Part shown: positions 1 through 11,180 of the stretch, in pieces | Layout: each line of letters begins with the position of its first letter | How positions within the stretch are numbered: position 1 is the stretch's first letter | Origin: Antilocapra americana | Lineage: Eukaryota; Chordata; Mammalia; Artiodactyla; Antilocapridae | Assembly: GCA_007570785.1 (NCBI GenBank) | Contig: ML660201.1 | Coordinates: 40,314,863 to 40,378,862, forward strand | DNA length: 64,000 bases | Reading direction: 5' to 3' | The notes under the pieces: model-generated | Databases searched by the model: none | Told to the model about the DNA's origin: nothing | What the model saw: the letters and a program-made list of their open reading frames with translations, nothing else | Made by a program: the position numbers and the translations under genes

Positions 1-160
1 ATCACTTAACCTCTGTGCTGGAGTTTCCTGGAATGTGAAATGAGGCTAATAGTAGAGCCTACCTTCTAGGGCAGTTCTGAGGATTAAGTGAGATGAGGTG
101 TGTAACATGCTTCCTTAGCCCAGGGCTTTAGCTGATGCATGATAACTGTGGCTTGTTATT
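1..160 (+). mobile_element. MIR SINE, 3' two thirds
   Basis: The window opens inside a MIR. The order is 'cacttaacctctgtg', a diverged 'cctgtaaaatgaggctaata' region, then 'gaggattaagtgagatgaggtgtgtaa', which is the conserved MIR core and 3' part. It is ancient and non-coding. The true 5' end lies outside the window. Confidence 0.75.
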
Positions 161-2420
161 GCCAACATGTTGGCCGGTATTTCTCTGTGCCTTTAAATGT
201 CTCAATGGAAGTTTTCCTTGAGTTTCAGAGTTCACTCTCTTTGTCCTGGCGCTTCTGAAAGTTGTCTCCCATGCCCGTCTCTCTCACCTTCGTGTTGGCA
301 GCTGATTTGGGAAGAGAAGGCTGCTCGGGCAGCAGCATCCTCCAGAGATCCCAGGGTGAGACTGGCCCTTGGGGAAGCGTGATTGCACCACTCTCTGGGA
401 TTGAGCGTTTCATCAGTTGGGGACAATGGGTGGCTTTCACGGGTGACTCATGCCCGGGCAGGGGCGACCACGGCATGCGAAAAGCGGAATGGAGTTAAAG
501 TTCACGTTTGCCAAGTCGGTGCTTTGGTCGCTACACGGCGGCAGCTGAGGGGGCCGGGGAGGGGTGATTTCTCCAAGGACCGAGGACTCCGTTCAGCCAG
601 CAGTGGGTCACATTGAGCAACTGAAAGGATGTGAGAAAATAAGAGGTGCTGGCTTGGCTTTTTTAGTTTGAAAAATGCTCCTTTCGGCTCTGAATTGGTC
701 CCTTGAGCTGCAAGGAGCAGTGCCAGTTAACCCACATTTAATTAGAAACTGGGTTAGTGGACATTCAGAGCGGGTCCTGCGTGTTGGACCCCTTCCAGGG
801 GCTGTCACAGTAACGGCCATTGACGCAGCCCTGGCTGTCTGTACAAGGGCATCGGCTGGGTGAACGTACATTCATCTCCTCCCACCTCCGCCAACACTTT
901 TCCTGACTGATTTTGCTAGCTCCACAGAGAATGTTGACTTTCCCCTCAATTTTCCTCAAAACCTATCTCCTCAGCTTATCTTTGCCTACTTCTGCTGTTT
1001 GGGAAACACTTCAGGACATCCTTATGGTCAGATTTTTCTTTTCCCCTTGGTGGAAGTTTTTCCTCTCCCGAGTGAAATGATGTGGATTTCCTTTTGTCTG
1101 GTGACTTCCCCCTGGTGTCTGTGGTGGGGGGGGGCAGGTCAGGGGCAGTGTGTGTGAAAGCGTCCCTCCCTTCCTCCCTCCCTCCCCCAGGCCTCACTGT
1201 GTCTTGTTTCTGGGGCTGGGACCCTGTGGACAGCGATACAGAGACTCCCTTGTCTGCCTGGTTCCCACCAGCTGAGGAGCAAGGTCATGTTCAAACCCCC
1301 GACACCTGCTTATCAGGACCGCCAGCTGCACTCCACAGAGACGCCCCTCCCCCACACCAGGGAGAGGGGGCTAAGAATAGACCAGGGAGGGACACGATCC
1401 ACCTGACCTGTGAGACATGGGGGGCGCATCTGACTGGACAACTGGACTCCGGAGGCTCCCGATTGATGTAAATGCCCCACCGTAATGGTTGCGCTATGTG
1501 TTGGAGAGTCCTTTTAAATAGACAGTTGCCCAGTGTCTGCACGCACACTGTGTGATTTGATCCTCTGTTTCTTATTCTTCCAAGCCACATTACTTTTTAG
1601 AAAGCAGTTTTAGATCATCCACCTGCCACTTATTATTTGGAAGTGCTCTGATTACAGAGACTCTGTAATCGGAGAGTACAGATTACGTGTGTCACGAAAA
1701 TACAGAAATCGCATTGGATGGTGGGATTTCAGTGGAGCTAAGGGATGGCTGAAGGACAGCGTGTGTGAGCAGGCGTTCCTCTTGCCTTCCTGTGGATGTG
1801 GGTGCCCTCAGCTCCTCTCAGGACCGGTCGGCTCCACGCGCTTCCTGGCAGATTCTGGGTGCCTCTGGAAAGGCAGCTCCTCAGTCCACCAGAATTGCCA
1901 TCTGGGGACTGGAAATCAAACTGCTGGTCGTGGCTCGTGCCGCCTGGGGGATGGTGACCCCCAAGACCCTTCTTGCTGCTGAACGCGATGTGTTCTTGAA
2001 CATAGAACTAGGTGGGAAAATGTCTGGGCCTTATGTAGGGGCAGATCCAATTTTGAAGAGTCTGAAAGCATATATAAATTGTGGGGGCTTCTTTAAGAAA
2101 AGGATTTTTTAAATCCTTAAAAAAATTTTTTTTTAAATATCCCTTTCCAAACTTTATAAAAGTACGAATCATATGGATACCTTTCTAAGGAGGTTTCGTG
2201 AGCTTCCTGATTCATCCATTGAGGGCTGGAGCAAAAACGACACACATTGTGAGGAGAAATTTAGAAGTGGGAAAGTAAGAGGTCTATCTCTAGGTTACAT
2301 TAGAACGCAGGGTGTAGTGTTCCCACGTGTCTACATGCTGCTCAACTTGCAGGTGTGTCAAAAAGTGGGCATTAGACATTCACATAAATGATGAACATGG
2401 CTGTGTCCTGATGAACATTT
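161..2420. other. Unique non-coding stretch
   Basis: I see no gene or clear repeat here. It holds a G run near 1125-1135, a pure pyrimidine tract at about 1165-1192 that ends in CAG, and AT-rich sequence at 2100-2160. The overlapping short frames (129 codons at most) show no recognisable protein. Probably intronic. Confidence 0.5.
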
Positions 2421-3220
2421 ATTAAAATTTTTTCTAAAAATTGAAATATAGTTGATTTACAATGTGTTAGTTTCAGGTGTACAGCAAAGTGATTCAGTTA
2501 TGTGTGTGTATGTGTATTCTTTTCCATTATAGGTTGTTACAAGATAACAGAATATAGTTTCCTGTGCTATAAAGTATGTCCTTGTTGTTTATTTTGTGTA
2601 TCTGTTAATCCCAAACTCCTAGTTAATCCCAAACTCCCTCCTTCCCCCTTTGGTAACAGTAAGTTTGTATGCTCTGTCTGTTAGTCTGTTTCTGTTTTGT
2701 AAATAAGTTCATTTGTATCATTTTTTTTTTTAGATTCCACAATTAAGTGATATTTTTGTCTGACTTGCCTCACTGTGATAATCTCTAGGTCCATCTATGT
2801 TGTTGCACATAGCATTGTTTCATTCTTTTTTTGTGGCTGAATAACATTCCACTGTACTTCTTTGTCCATTCATCTGTCTATGGGCACTTAAGTTGCTTCC
2901 ATATCTTGCCTATTGCAAGTAACACTGCTATGAACATTGGGGTACATACATCTTTTCCAATTAGAGTTATCATCTTTTGTGAATATGTGCACAGAGTGGG
3001 ATTGTTGGATCATATGGTAACTTTATTCTTTTAGTTTTTTTAAGGAACCTTCATACTGTTCTCCATAGTGGCTGCACCAATTTACATTCTTGCCAACAGT
3101 GTAGAAGATTTCCCCTTTCTTCACATCCTCTCTGGCATTCATTTGTAGACTTTTTGATGATGGCAGTTCTGACCTATGTGAAATATGAGGTGATACCTCA
3201 TTATGGTTTTTGATTTGCAT

Positions 3221-3447
3221 TCTCTAATGATTTCCCTGGTGTCTCAGATGGTAAAGCGTCTGTCTACAATGCCGGAGACCCGGGTTTGATCCCTGGATGG
3301 GGACGATCTCCTGGAGAAGGAAATGGCAACCCACTCCAGTATTCTTGCCTGGCAGATCCCATGGACGGAGGAGCCTGGTAGTCTACAGTCCATGGGCTCG
3401 CAGAGTTGGACACGACTGAGTGACTTCGCTTTCACTTTCTCTAGTGA
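3221..3447 (+). mobile_element. Bov-tA SINE with target-site duplication
   Basis: The element proper is 3231-3437. It has a tRNA-Glu-like head ('tttccctggtgtctcagatgg', B box 'gggtttgatccctgg') and the BovA tail ('ggagaaggaaatggcaaccc' to 'ggacacgactgagtgac'). It is flanked by tctctaatga (3221-3230) and tctctagtga (3438-3447), a 10-bp duplication with one mismatch. The site lies in the L1 ORF2 motif 'tctctaatgattagtgatg'. Confidence 0.9.
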
Positions 3448-3548
3448 TTAGTGAGACTTCCCTGGTGGCTCAGACAGTAAAGCATCTGCCTACAATGCAG
3501 GAGACCTGGGTTCAGTCCCTGGGTTGGGAAGATCTCCTGGATTAGTGA
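3446..3548 (+). mobile_element. SINE tRNA head only, with its own target duplication
   Basis: The element proper is 3455-3539. It has only the tRNA-Glu-like part of a Bov-tA ('gacttccctggtggctcaga', B box 'gggttcagtccctgg'). It stops at 'gatctcctgg', where the BovA tail would begin. Perfect 9-bp repeats gattagtga at 3446-3454 and 3540-3548 flank it. This indicates an insertion separate from the neighbouring SINE. Confidence 0.8.
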
Positions 3549-3931
3549 TGTGAGTATCTTCTCATGTACCTGTTGACCATCTGTATATCTTCTTTGGAGA
3601 AATATCTGCTCTGGTTTTCTGTCCATTGTTTGATTGGGTTGTTGTTTTCTTTGATATTGAGTTGTGTGAGCTATTTGTATACTTTGGAAAGTAAGCCTTT
3701 GCTGGGTGCATCATTTTCAAATCTTTTCTCCCATTCCATAAGTTGTCTTTGTATTTTGTTGGTTTCCTTTGCTGTGGAAAAGCTTTCAAATTTGATTAGA
3801 CCCTATTTGTTTTTGCTTTTATTTCTTTTGCCTTCAGAGACTAAGCTAAGAAAATTTATGTCAGAGAATGTCTTGCCTAAGTTCTCTTCTAGGAGATTTA
3901 TGGTGTCATATCCTGCATTTAAATCTTTAAG

Positions 3932-4018
3932 TACCAATAAAAGTTTATTTATACAAACAGGCAGAAGGCTGAAGTTGGCCCTTGGACTACAGTTTGCCAG
4001 CCTCTGGTCTAGACAGTA
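3932..4018 (+). mobile_element. Old DNA-transposon fragment (hAT-like), tentative
   Basis: The stretch 'aataaaagtttatttatac', then 'ggcccttggactacagtttg' and 'ccagcctctggtctaga', resembles the end of an old mammalian DNA-transposon family with 'ggcccgcgggccgtagtttgccgacccctg'-like termini. Family name not assigned. The following 4020-4420 is AT-rich and may include a further L1M remnant ('tataaagaggaaattttaaa'), which I cannot support firmly. Confidence 0.4.
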
Positions 4019-4424
4019 ACTTCAGGTTTTTTGATAAATTTTTGCAAGAAATTGATGTTTAAAAAATTAAAAACACATTTTATAATATTCTGCTTTTATA
4101 AGTTTATTTTTATTTTATTACTATTACTTTTTATTTATTGCTAAAATTTTTGAGGATTTTAGAAAAATATAAAGAGGAAATTTTAAAATCACTTGTAATT
4201 CTACTACTCATCAGTAAACACTGTTTAATCAGTGAATACTGCAGGCAGTTTCCCTCTTGCCTTGGTATATAGGAATTTTCCTATATGCCTTGGTGTGCAT
4301 ATATGCACACGTTGATTATTGTAGCTGAAATTGTGCTGTCTGTGCCGCTGAGTTTCCAGCTTTCTTCTAGAATATGGGAATGTGGGTGGTGATGCAAGTG
4401 GTATAAGTTTTGGAGGATGGTGCC

Positions 4425-4650
4425 ATCATGGCTAAGGCTGTGGACTGTGGTGTCTTTGTCCTGGGTGTGGAGGCCAGTTTGTTTTGAGCTGTGAGGCCTT
4501 GGACAAGTGGTTTTAGTTCACCTGTAAAGTGAAGGTAGTCGCTCTCCCTACCTCCCGTGGTGGTTGGGAGGATTAAATGAGATAACCCGTGAAGAGGGCT
4601 TAGTTCTTGAGCACTATCAATTTTAAGCGGCAGCGTCATTATTATTGTTG
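4425..4650 (+). mobile_element. MIR SINE
   Basis: The segment contains 'gctgtgaggccttggacaag', 'cacctgtaaagtgaaggtag' and 'gaggattaaatgagataac', the ordered conserved core and 3' part of MIR. Confidence 0.75.
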
Positions 4651-5149
4651 CTGTTATTGTTGGGTTGCAGGAGTGGTAGCTGTTCCTGGCTTGTGAGGCA
4701 GGTCATGGAGCTGAGGCCCTGCCCTGTAGATCCCAGCCCATAATCAACCACACTCTTCCTGGCACAGCTTGAAGGGGAGCAGGGCTGTTCAGGGCATCAG
4801 GTTCTCTCAGGACGCATCGTCCCTCACGGGCGCTCCATGAGGGAGCCCTGGTCCTTAGTGGGTGCCACGCAGGACCCAGGACCAGTCTGTGCTGGCCCCT
4901 CCCACCTAACCAGATCCCACTGCTTCTCTCTCCCCTCAGTCAAGTCAGAGGCTCTGCGGGCAATGGGAGAGATGATGGCGGAGGGAGTCCTGTGATTAAC
5001 AAAGCGCTTTAAAAACCTGATCCCCAGAAGAGCCCAGTAAGGTTTGGGAGTGATTATCCCCGAGTGCAGGTGAAGACACAGAAGTCCGCAGTCACAGGAC
5101 AGAGAAATAAATGACAGTGATGGGGCACCTGCTGCCTTTGCCTTGGTTT
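4651..5149. other. Mostly unique sequence with a weak MIR-like segment
   Basis: 4651-4984 shows no gene. 4985-5105 ('aacaaagcgctttaaaaacc', 'gtgattatccccgagtgcag') looks like a heavily decayed MIR on the minus strand, but the match is weak. Confidence 0.4.
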
Positions 5150-5390
5150 AGATCTGGGTTTCTCAGCCTCGGCACTACAACATTTTGGCCAGGGTCGTTC
5201 CTGGTTGTTAAGGATTGTCCTGTGTGCAGTGGGGTGTTCAGCATCATCTATCACCTCTGCCCACTCGATGCCAGCAGCACTTCCCCCTCCAAGTCGTGAC
5301 AACCAGTGATGTCTCCACACGTTGCCAGGTGTCCCCTGGGCAGGGGGGCAAAGGAGGAGGCATTGCCTTGCCCGCAGGTGATGGGGTGGA
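5150..5390 (-). mobile_element. Non-autonomous hAT-type DNA transposon fossil
   Basis: The stretch reads 'gggtttctcagcctcggcac', 'caacattttggccagggtcg', 'aaggattgtcctgtgtgcag', 'gtgatgtctccacacgttgcc' and 'aggtgtcccctgggcagg'. These are, in reverse order, the landmarks of an old mammalian family whose forward strand has 'cccaggggacatttggcaatgtctggagac'. The left end retains a terminal-repeat-like 'ttctcagcctcggcac'. The right terminal repeat is not visible. Confidence 0.6.
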
Positions 5391-6394
5391 GAGTGACTCA
5401 ATATCAAACTTGAAGCACTGTCAGCAGTGTCTGAAGGAGCAATCTCTAGGGAGTTCCCTGTTAGAGCAGAAAACCATGAGAGTCTTCGCTCAAGATCATG
5501 TGCTTAGACCCGACATGTTCACATCGGTTCTAGGTGGTTGAACTTTGCAACCTATTCCTAAAATATTTTTGTTTTCATTGACGGTGCCAGTAAGTGTTTC
5601 TTTATTAGGCTTCATGCCTCCCTGCTTTATGAAATGGGACACCCACCCCAGTTTCGCCTTCCCCCCTCAACTTTCCACGTTGCTGACTTATAGCTTCATC
5701 AGAGAGCCTTGCACACAGCCGTGTGCCTTAAACCAGGGAGCAGGGCGGAGACTTTTTCCCTGGGGCTAAATCCTGCAATTTCGTTTTGGTCTCCTTTCTG
5801 GAAATCTATGTCACCCGTTACCACCTTCTTCATTTTCTCATTCCCCTCTTGAGGTTTTGCTGCTTCTAATCTGTTCTTCCTAAGGTTAATGGTGTCTGTA
5901 AAAGTAAGAGTGACAGACAATGAGTGAGGGTCCAAACGTCTCTTCCTTGGAGCACAGTATGGATATATTTTGTAAAACAGCTCCATAACTATCTTTCAAG
6001 AGAACCCTTCCTGTTATTTAGGCTTTTTCGCAAACACTGGGCACCTTTGTTGTGGGTGATTGGGGTGCTGGGAGGCAGGTCTCTGAAGGCGCAGACACTT
6101 CACTGTGAACAAGGCCGCAGACGCATGCAGTGACTCGCACACCTCAAGCTGGCGAGTAAGGTGCAGGTTGCACATGGTCAAAGTTCATCTTAAATGTCCT
6201 CCATGCCATGCGTAAAGAGGAGCGTGCACGGTTCTGTGTGCAGTGATCTGTGCCTTTAGATGTCAGTGTAAGTGGCGTCATTATTTCCCAGCGAGGAGCA
6301 CACATGCAAATAGATTGTCGCTGAATCCTGAACATCAGAGGCCCAGTGCACGAGGCAGCAGAGAGCCCCAGGATTCAGGAAGCAGCTGCCTGCA
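5391..6394. other. Unique non-coding stretch
   Basis: No recognisable gene, RNA or repeat. Short frames on both strands overlap each other and have no family resemblance. Confidence 0.5.
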
Positions 6395-6595
6395 GGCAGG
6401 TTCCCGCTCCACCGCTTGTTGCCCCATGATCCTGCTCAAGTCTGTGACCCTGCTGGGCCTCAGTTTCATCATCTCTAAAGTGGGGACCACGATGACAACA
6501 CCAGCGCCCGACAGTAAGAGCTCGCAGAGTGTTGGCTGTCCTGCTGCTGCCAGCCCTTTCACTGTCATTGTCATTACATTATTATTACAGAGAGG
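6395..6595 (+). mobile_element. MIR SINE
   Basis: Landmarks are 'tgaccctgctgggcctcagtt', 'tcatcatctctaaagtgggg' and a degenerate 3' part ending in 'attacattattattacag'. The long opposing frames in this area (194 codons minus, 173 codons plus) run through this repeat and are not credible genes. Confidence 0.6.
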
Positions 6596-7524
6596 GGTGA
6601 CTGCCCTGAGAACTGAGTTTCCACTCCTGTACCTCTTGGCTTGCGTGTTTCCTTTAAAGAGATGTGGATCCAGGTTCCGTCTTCCTGACCACAGCCTCTC
6701 ATCCCCGACATACCTGAGTTTCTCTTCCCTGTGCCTTTCTTTCTCGCTTCTGCCTGCAACATGACTCACTGGTTGCTTCATCTCCACCAGCGACTTGGCA
6801 GGCCCGCAGGCAGCGTTGCACGTGCTGGCCTGGCCAGAAGGGTGACAAAATGCAGATGTGGCCCCGACCTTCTCAGAAACCCGCCCACCTCTGACCTCAC
6901 TGCCCCAGCTCCCAAACATATGTCCGTGGCTGAGGGGTAGAGGGCTGAGGAGACAGCCCTTGGAGGTCAGAGAGTCCGAGAGGACTTCTAAATGGCCTTG
7001 GGTCCCTGGACTGACAGTGTTAGAATTGCTGGCAGGCTGGGATATATGTCCCCTGCTTTATGGAGCCCCACTTAATAGATTGTTTGTACTGGTTCTTGTG
7101 GAGTATCTTGACTTCAAAGCTTATGCATGAGTGTTCCAGTTGAAGTGAAAAATGAAAAAGTTGAGCAATATGTTAAAGGAACAAAATAAGGCAGACTTAT
7201 GAACTGGAGTCCCAAACTTAAATGCTCACAGGGCATCAGCTTGGGGTGGTTCATTCCCTTTTCTGGGAACTCTTTCTGTTTCCTGTTTCTGCCTCCTATG
7301 GGTAATGTGGGTCCACCGTGGCCAGGTCTGCTGATATCCCAAGATAATCCAGAATTTGGAATTTTAAAGTAACATCTCAAAATTCTCTAGAGGGAATCTG
7401 GAGGGCCAGATTTTGAAATGTTGGCAATTAATTAAAAAAACAATTAAACAAGTCTGGTGGGATGGAATTGAAAAACCACCAGCACTCAGGGGACTTGAGA
7501 GATGCTGTGCTGATGTCTTTGAGG
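6596..7524. other. Unique non-coding stretch
   Basis: Nothing recognisable on either strand. Confidence 0.5.
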
Positions 7525-7645
7525 GGTTTACAGAGGAGGAAATCCACGTCCAGAGAGAAGTGACTCGTCCATGGTCCCAGAGCTGGATTTGAATCGAGAT
7601 CTCTGGGGTCCCCATCACAGGCCTTTTTCTCCCAGCGCTGTCTGG
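7525..7645 (-). mobile_element. MIR SINE fragment
   Basis: The order 'tttacagaggaggaaatcca', 'agagagaagtgactcgtcca', 'ggtcccagagctggatttga' and 'atcgagatctctgg' is the reverse complement of the MIR 5' half. Confidence 0.65.
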
Positions 7646-9904
7646 AGTCTGTTTCTGGTTGGCTTCCAAGAGGGCCATCGAGTGCAGTTTTACTGCAGGT
7701 GTCAGCATCGTTCAGGCTCGACCAAGGAGCTAGTGGAGGAACCTCAGGGAGATGGCGCCTCAGGAAGCATGAAACCTCTCCCCGACTCGCTTGGTGCTCG
7801 CTCATTCCCAGAAGGGGCTCTTCTTGGCAGGGCCTACTCCTCAGGTTCATCATCCTGCAAAGTGCACAGATTTAATTTTACTGAAGTTTTATCTGTTCTT
7901 AGAAAGTACATCCATTATGGCTCAACAGAGACTTTTCTGCCCAAGAATCTATGTAGTGTAAAATATTTTGGAGACCTCAGCCTGCACAAAGCTAGGCTAG
8001 GATAAGCCCCCAGGTCTCAGGCCAGTTTCACCTTGTCGTCTGGCCAGCAAAGACCAGGCTGCCCCTGGACCCTGGCTTCCCACCCCAGCTGCCCAGCAGA
8101 GCAGCCCTGCTGGAATAAGGTGATGAGAAATTCACCACTGCTAAATGGCCGGTGTGACCAAGAGACTCTCTGACCGAGGGACTCAGAAACGAGCGTTTCC
8201 TGTTACACAGAGGGGAGGGGAAGTCTTGGGGCTCATGTATTCATTCATGCGCTGCTCAGTCTGCTCATGAGAAAGATGTTTTATTTTTGCAAGTTATTGC
8301 AACGTGAACCCCAAACACCAAAGCCAGTCTCTTGAAGGAAATTGATCAGGATCCAGGAGCAGCCATCAGGCCCTGGGAGGGTGACTCATGAGCTGTGAGT
8401 TCCCGGAACACACCCATCCCTGGCCAGCTCGGAAGAGGCTGAAAAGAGGAGGTGGCTGTGAAGGGTTGGGGCAGGCGCTGCCGGCATGGCCTCTGTTCTC
8501 AGAAAACAATGCCTGTTACAATCAGAGCATCCATCCCCTGTGAGCACCGTGATTTTACAAATAGGACGTTCTGCAAAAAACCATGCTGGCTGGCTGTTTT
8601 CTTCTAGAAGGCCAAGTGATCACTGTGCAAGCCCCATCATGGAGCAGACAAAATTGGTTTTGGCTCAGCGTCCGCAGGAGCCGCGTGCCATGGCAGCACA
8701 TCTGTGGCTGCCTTTCCTTCTGGGCTGCTGGAAGTTTCTGAGTCCAGTGTGATCTGTGGGTCTCAACCACAGGAACAACTGGTTTTTCAGGCTGTTGAGA
8801 AACCCTGTGATTTATGAAGATGAAATATGGTGTAATTGACCCCCAGCTCCAGCCCTGAAAGTTCTAGAACACACTGAGAATTCATGTAAATCAGCAGTTT
8901 TATTTATGAACCTTCTACAGATGAATCAGGTACATGCAGAGAAGCTACAAATAACCCAAGTGGTTCTCACATACTGGACACGCCTTTGCAGTCAGCAGCA
9001 CCCTGATCAAGAAACACAGTGTGACTGGTGTGCGGCATTCCCTGTGTTCCCTCCACAGAGGGGGATCACATCCTGACTTCTTAGTATACCTGGAATCACC
9101 AGGATGTTAGGTCATTGGTTTTGAACTTAAAGAGTCCGAAACAAGTTGATGCCATAAGGCTGAAGGAAAAATCAGCCAGGGAGGGTTGTTCTCTGAAGGT
9201 CAGGAGGAAGATTGTTGTGGAGTCTGGGGACAGTGTTTCTTAATTGGTTGGGATGGAGATGGAGGTGTGGGCCCATCTTTGAGAGGAAGGGGTACAGGGA
9301 AATCGAGACCATGTCGGGGGGATTTGTCAGCGGCAGGCAGAACCCTGGCGAGGTGGTGCGAACCACTGATACAGGGCCATATCCTTAAAGGCTTGATTGT
9401 TCAGGAAGTGTTAGCAGCCCTTGAGGAGAGGAGTGGCATCTTGAATGGGAGCCAGAGAGCAGTGCCATGTGTCGGGACTGATAGAAATCTGATCATCTCC
9501 GGATGCCGCCTGTCAGCCTGTGGGCTCCTGAGAGCTGTTTGCAGATGGCCTGGAAGATGTCTGTGACAGTGAGCCGGGAGGATGCAGCTCTGCCTACTGA
9601 GTTCCTTGTTTCTTGGCCGGAGGTGTGGGGTTTCTTCGAGGGCAGCCTCTAGCCAGTGTGATGGTTTGTTTAAAAACAACTGCAGTCTGTCTCATCAGTG
9701 TGGAGGTCCCATGTTGCTTCACGCCGGTCCTTGACAACAACAGCTGGGAGCTCCCCTGGCAGGTGGGCATAGCTGGGCTTCCTCATGATTTGTTCTCACG
9801 TTACTCGAATATGCAGCTGGGGTGGTTTCTATATATACACTTGCTGTGTGTGGCTCAAGGACGCAGGGAAAGTGGCAGATCCTTTAAAAAATGGTTCCTG
9901 TGCA
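7646..9904. other. Unique stretch, possible L1M remnant at about 8,895-9,110
   Basis: No gene seen. The segment with 'aagctacaaataacccaagt' and 'cagcaccctgatcaagaaac' resembles an old L1 3' UTR ('acccagctcaagaaatag' type), but only weakly. A composite AP-1-like site 'ggtgactcatgagctg' lies near 8,381. Confidence 0.4.
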
Positions 9905-9970
9905 TTCATTGCTCATTCAACATTTATTAAGCACCAACTGTGCACCAGATGCCAGGGATGACTTTATTTA
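9905..9970 (-). mobile_element. MIR or L2 fragment
   Basis: 'cattcaacatttattaagca' followed by 'ccaactgtgcaccagatgcc' is the common MIR/L2 terminal sequence, read in reverse for MIR. It is too short to choose between the families. Confidence 0.45.
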
Positions 9971-10634
9971 CAATCACTGGGGTGATGGGCCCTCATGCAG
10001 GCACAGTATTCCAGGTAAGTTATTTATTGGTTTGAGGGCTGTATGTTGTACATCCATCTTTCCTGACCTGTGTTTCTTTTCTCATGTCCTACCAAGAAAT
10101 TAATCCCAAATGCGATGATATATGTAAAGGACTTGGTACACTGGATAAAATTTCTGGTAAGTAAGTCTGAGGGGTTATTTTTATCCCAGGGCCCACAGTC
10201 TTCTGTTTACATGTCAAGCTGAGTAGGCCTTGTACTGGGTGCCCTGCAGACATTACCCTTCACCTTTTATGTATTAGAGAACAGAGTCTCATGGAGGTGG
10301 TACCCTTGCTTTTTGAAGGACCTGGTTTGCAGCTTCAGATCTTCACCCTCAGCTGCTCTACAGGGTCGAATGCAATCTGGGTACAGAGCTGGTGGGACAG
10401 GACGGACAGGCTGTCCAGCAGCTGGGAGGCCGGTCCTGATTACAGGACTTCCCTGAGACTCTGTGACCCATGTTGGGGTTTCCCTGTTGTGCAGTGTGCA
10501 GTTTACTTTGGTAACTTTCCTCTGGCCTTGTAATCCCATGTAACTAATTGTGTGAGGGCGGGGACCGGTGACACTCAGGTGACAGGTGGGTTACGCAAAC
10601 ACTTCCTGTTGAAGTTAGCATTTGCCTCCTGGGG
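9971..10634. other. Unique non-coding stretch
   Basis: No gene. It contains an exact CAGGTAAGT at 10,012-10,020, a consensus splice donor by sequence, with no matching exon upstream. Confidence 0.45.
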
Positions 10635-10794
10635 CTCTTGTTCTGCTCTGCTGCTTACTAGCTGTGGCTGTGGGCAAGTTACTAGACCCCCTGTGCCTCA
10701 ATTTGCTCATCTATCAAGTAGAGTTAATATTAGTACCTCTGATGTAGGGTTGATACGATAATCAGGATTAAGTATTCAATATATACTCACCTTA
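10635..10794 (+). mobile_element. MIR SINE
   Basis: Landmarks: 'cttactagctgtggctgtgg', 'gcaagttactagaccccctg', 'tgcctcaatttgctcatcta' and 'taatattagtacctctgatg'. Good match to the MIR core. Confidence 0.8.
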
Positions 10795-10981
10795 GGCTTC
10801 CCTGGTTGTGCAGCAGTAAAGAACCCACCTGACAATGCAGAAGATGTAAGTTTGATCCCTGGGTCAAGAAGATCCCCTGGAGAAGGAAATGGCAACCCAT
10901 TCCAGTACTCTTGCCTGGAGAATCCCAGACAGAGAAGCCCGCAGAGCTATAGTCCATGGGGTCACAAACAGACTGAGCAAC
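10795..10981 (+). mobile_element. Bov-tA SINE
   Basis: It has a tRNA-like head ('ggcttccctggttgtgcagc', B box 'agtttgatccctggg') followed by the tail 'ggagaaggaaatggcaaccc' to 'cacaaacagactgagcaac'. It abuts an opposite-strand SINE at 10,983, forming an inverted pair. Confidence 0.9.
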
Positions 10982-10982
10982 G

Positions 10983-11180
10983 GTGCGTGCTCAGTTGCTT
11001 CAGTCGTGTCCGACTCTTGGCAGCCCCATGGACTGTAGCCCCACCAGGCTCCTCTGTCTCCTCTGTCCCACTGGAGTGGGTTGCCATACCCTCCTCCAGG
11101 GGATCTTCCTGACTCAGGGATCGAACCTGTGTCTCCTGCATCTTCTGTATCGCAGGCAGATTCTTTACTGCTGAGCCACA
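10983..11180 (-). mobile_element. BovA2/Bov-tA SINE, inverted relative to its neighbour
   Basis: Read on the + strand: 'gtgctcagttgcttcagtcg', 'ccatggactgtagcccca', 'ggagtgggttgccatacc', 'agggatcgaacctgtgtctc', 'attctttactgctgagccac'. This is the usual complement of Bov-tA. The tails of the two SINEs face each other. Confidence 0.9.

Larger units (their letters stand above)
2421..3931 (-). mobile_element. LINE-1 3' end (ORF2 C-terminus and 3' UTR), interrupted by two SINEs
   Basis: Read on the minus strand this is an artiodactyl L1. Its 3' terminus is the complement of 'agttgatttacaatgtgttag' plus 'tttcaggtgtacagcaaagtg' near 2450-2500. It continues through the 3' UTR into ORF2 C-terminal sequence ('ctccatagtggctgcaccaa' region at 3060, 'tcttctttggagaaatatct' at 3588). 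It is 5'-truncated near 3931 and riddled with stops, so it is dead. Two SINEs sit inside it at 3231-3437 and 3455-3539. The same L1 region recurs at 54.1-55.5 kb and 56.6-57.6 kb in the same orientation. Confidence 0.85.

Noticed and set aside
480..600. CpG-rich patch that might be a promoter island
   Set aside because: Only about 100 bp with a handful of CpGs and no first-exon signature.
6243..6919. Overlapping 173- and 194-codon frames on opposite strands
   Set aside because: They overlap each other and a MIR, show no domain and no splice context, and mutual exclusion makes both unlikely.
10012..10020. Exact CAGGTAAGT splice donor
   Set aside because: No credible acceptor or conserved frame upstream; one such 9-mer by chance in a window this size is not surprising.
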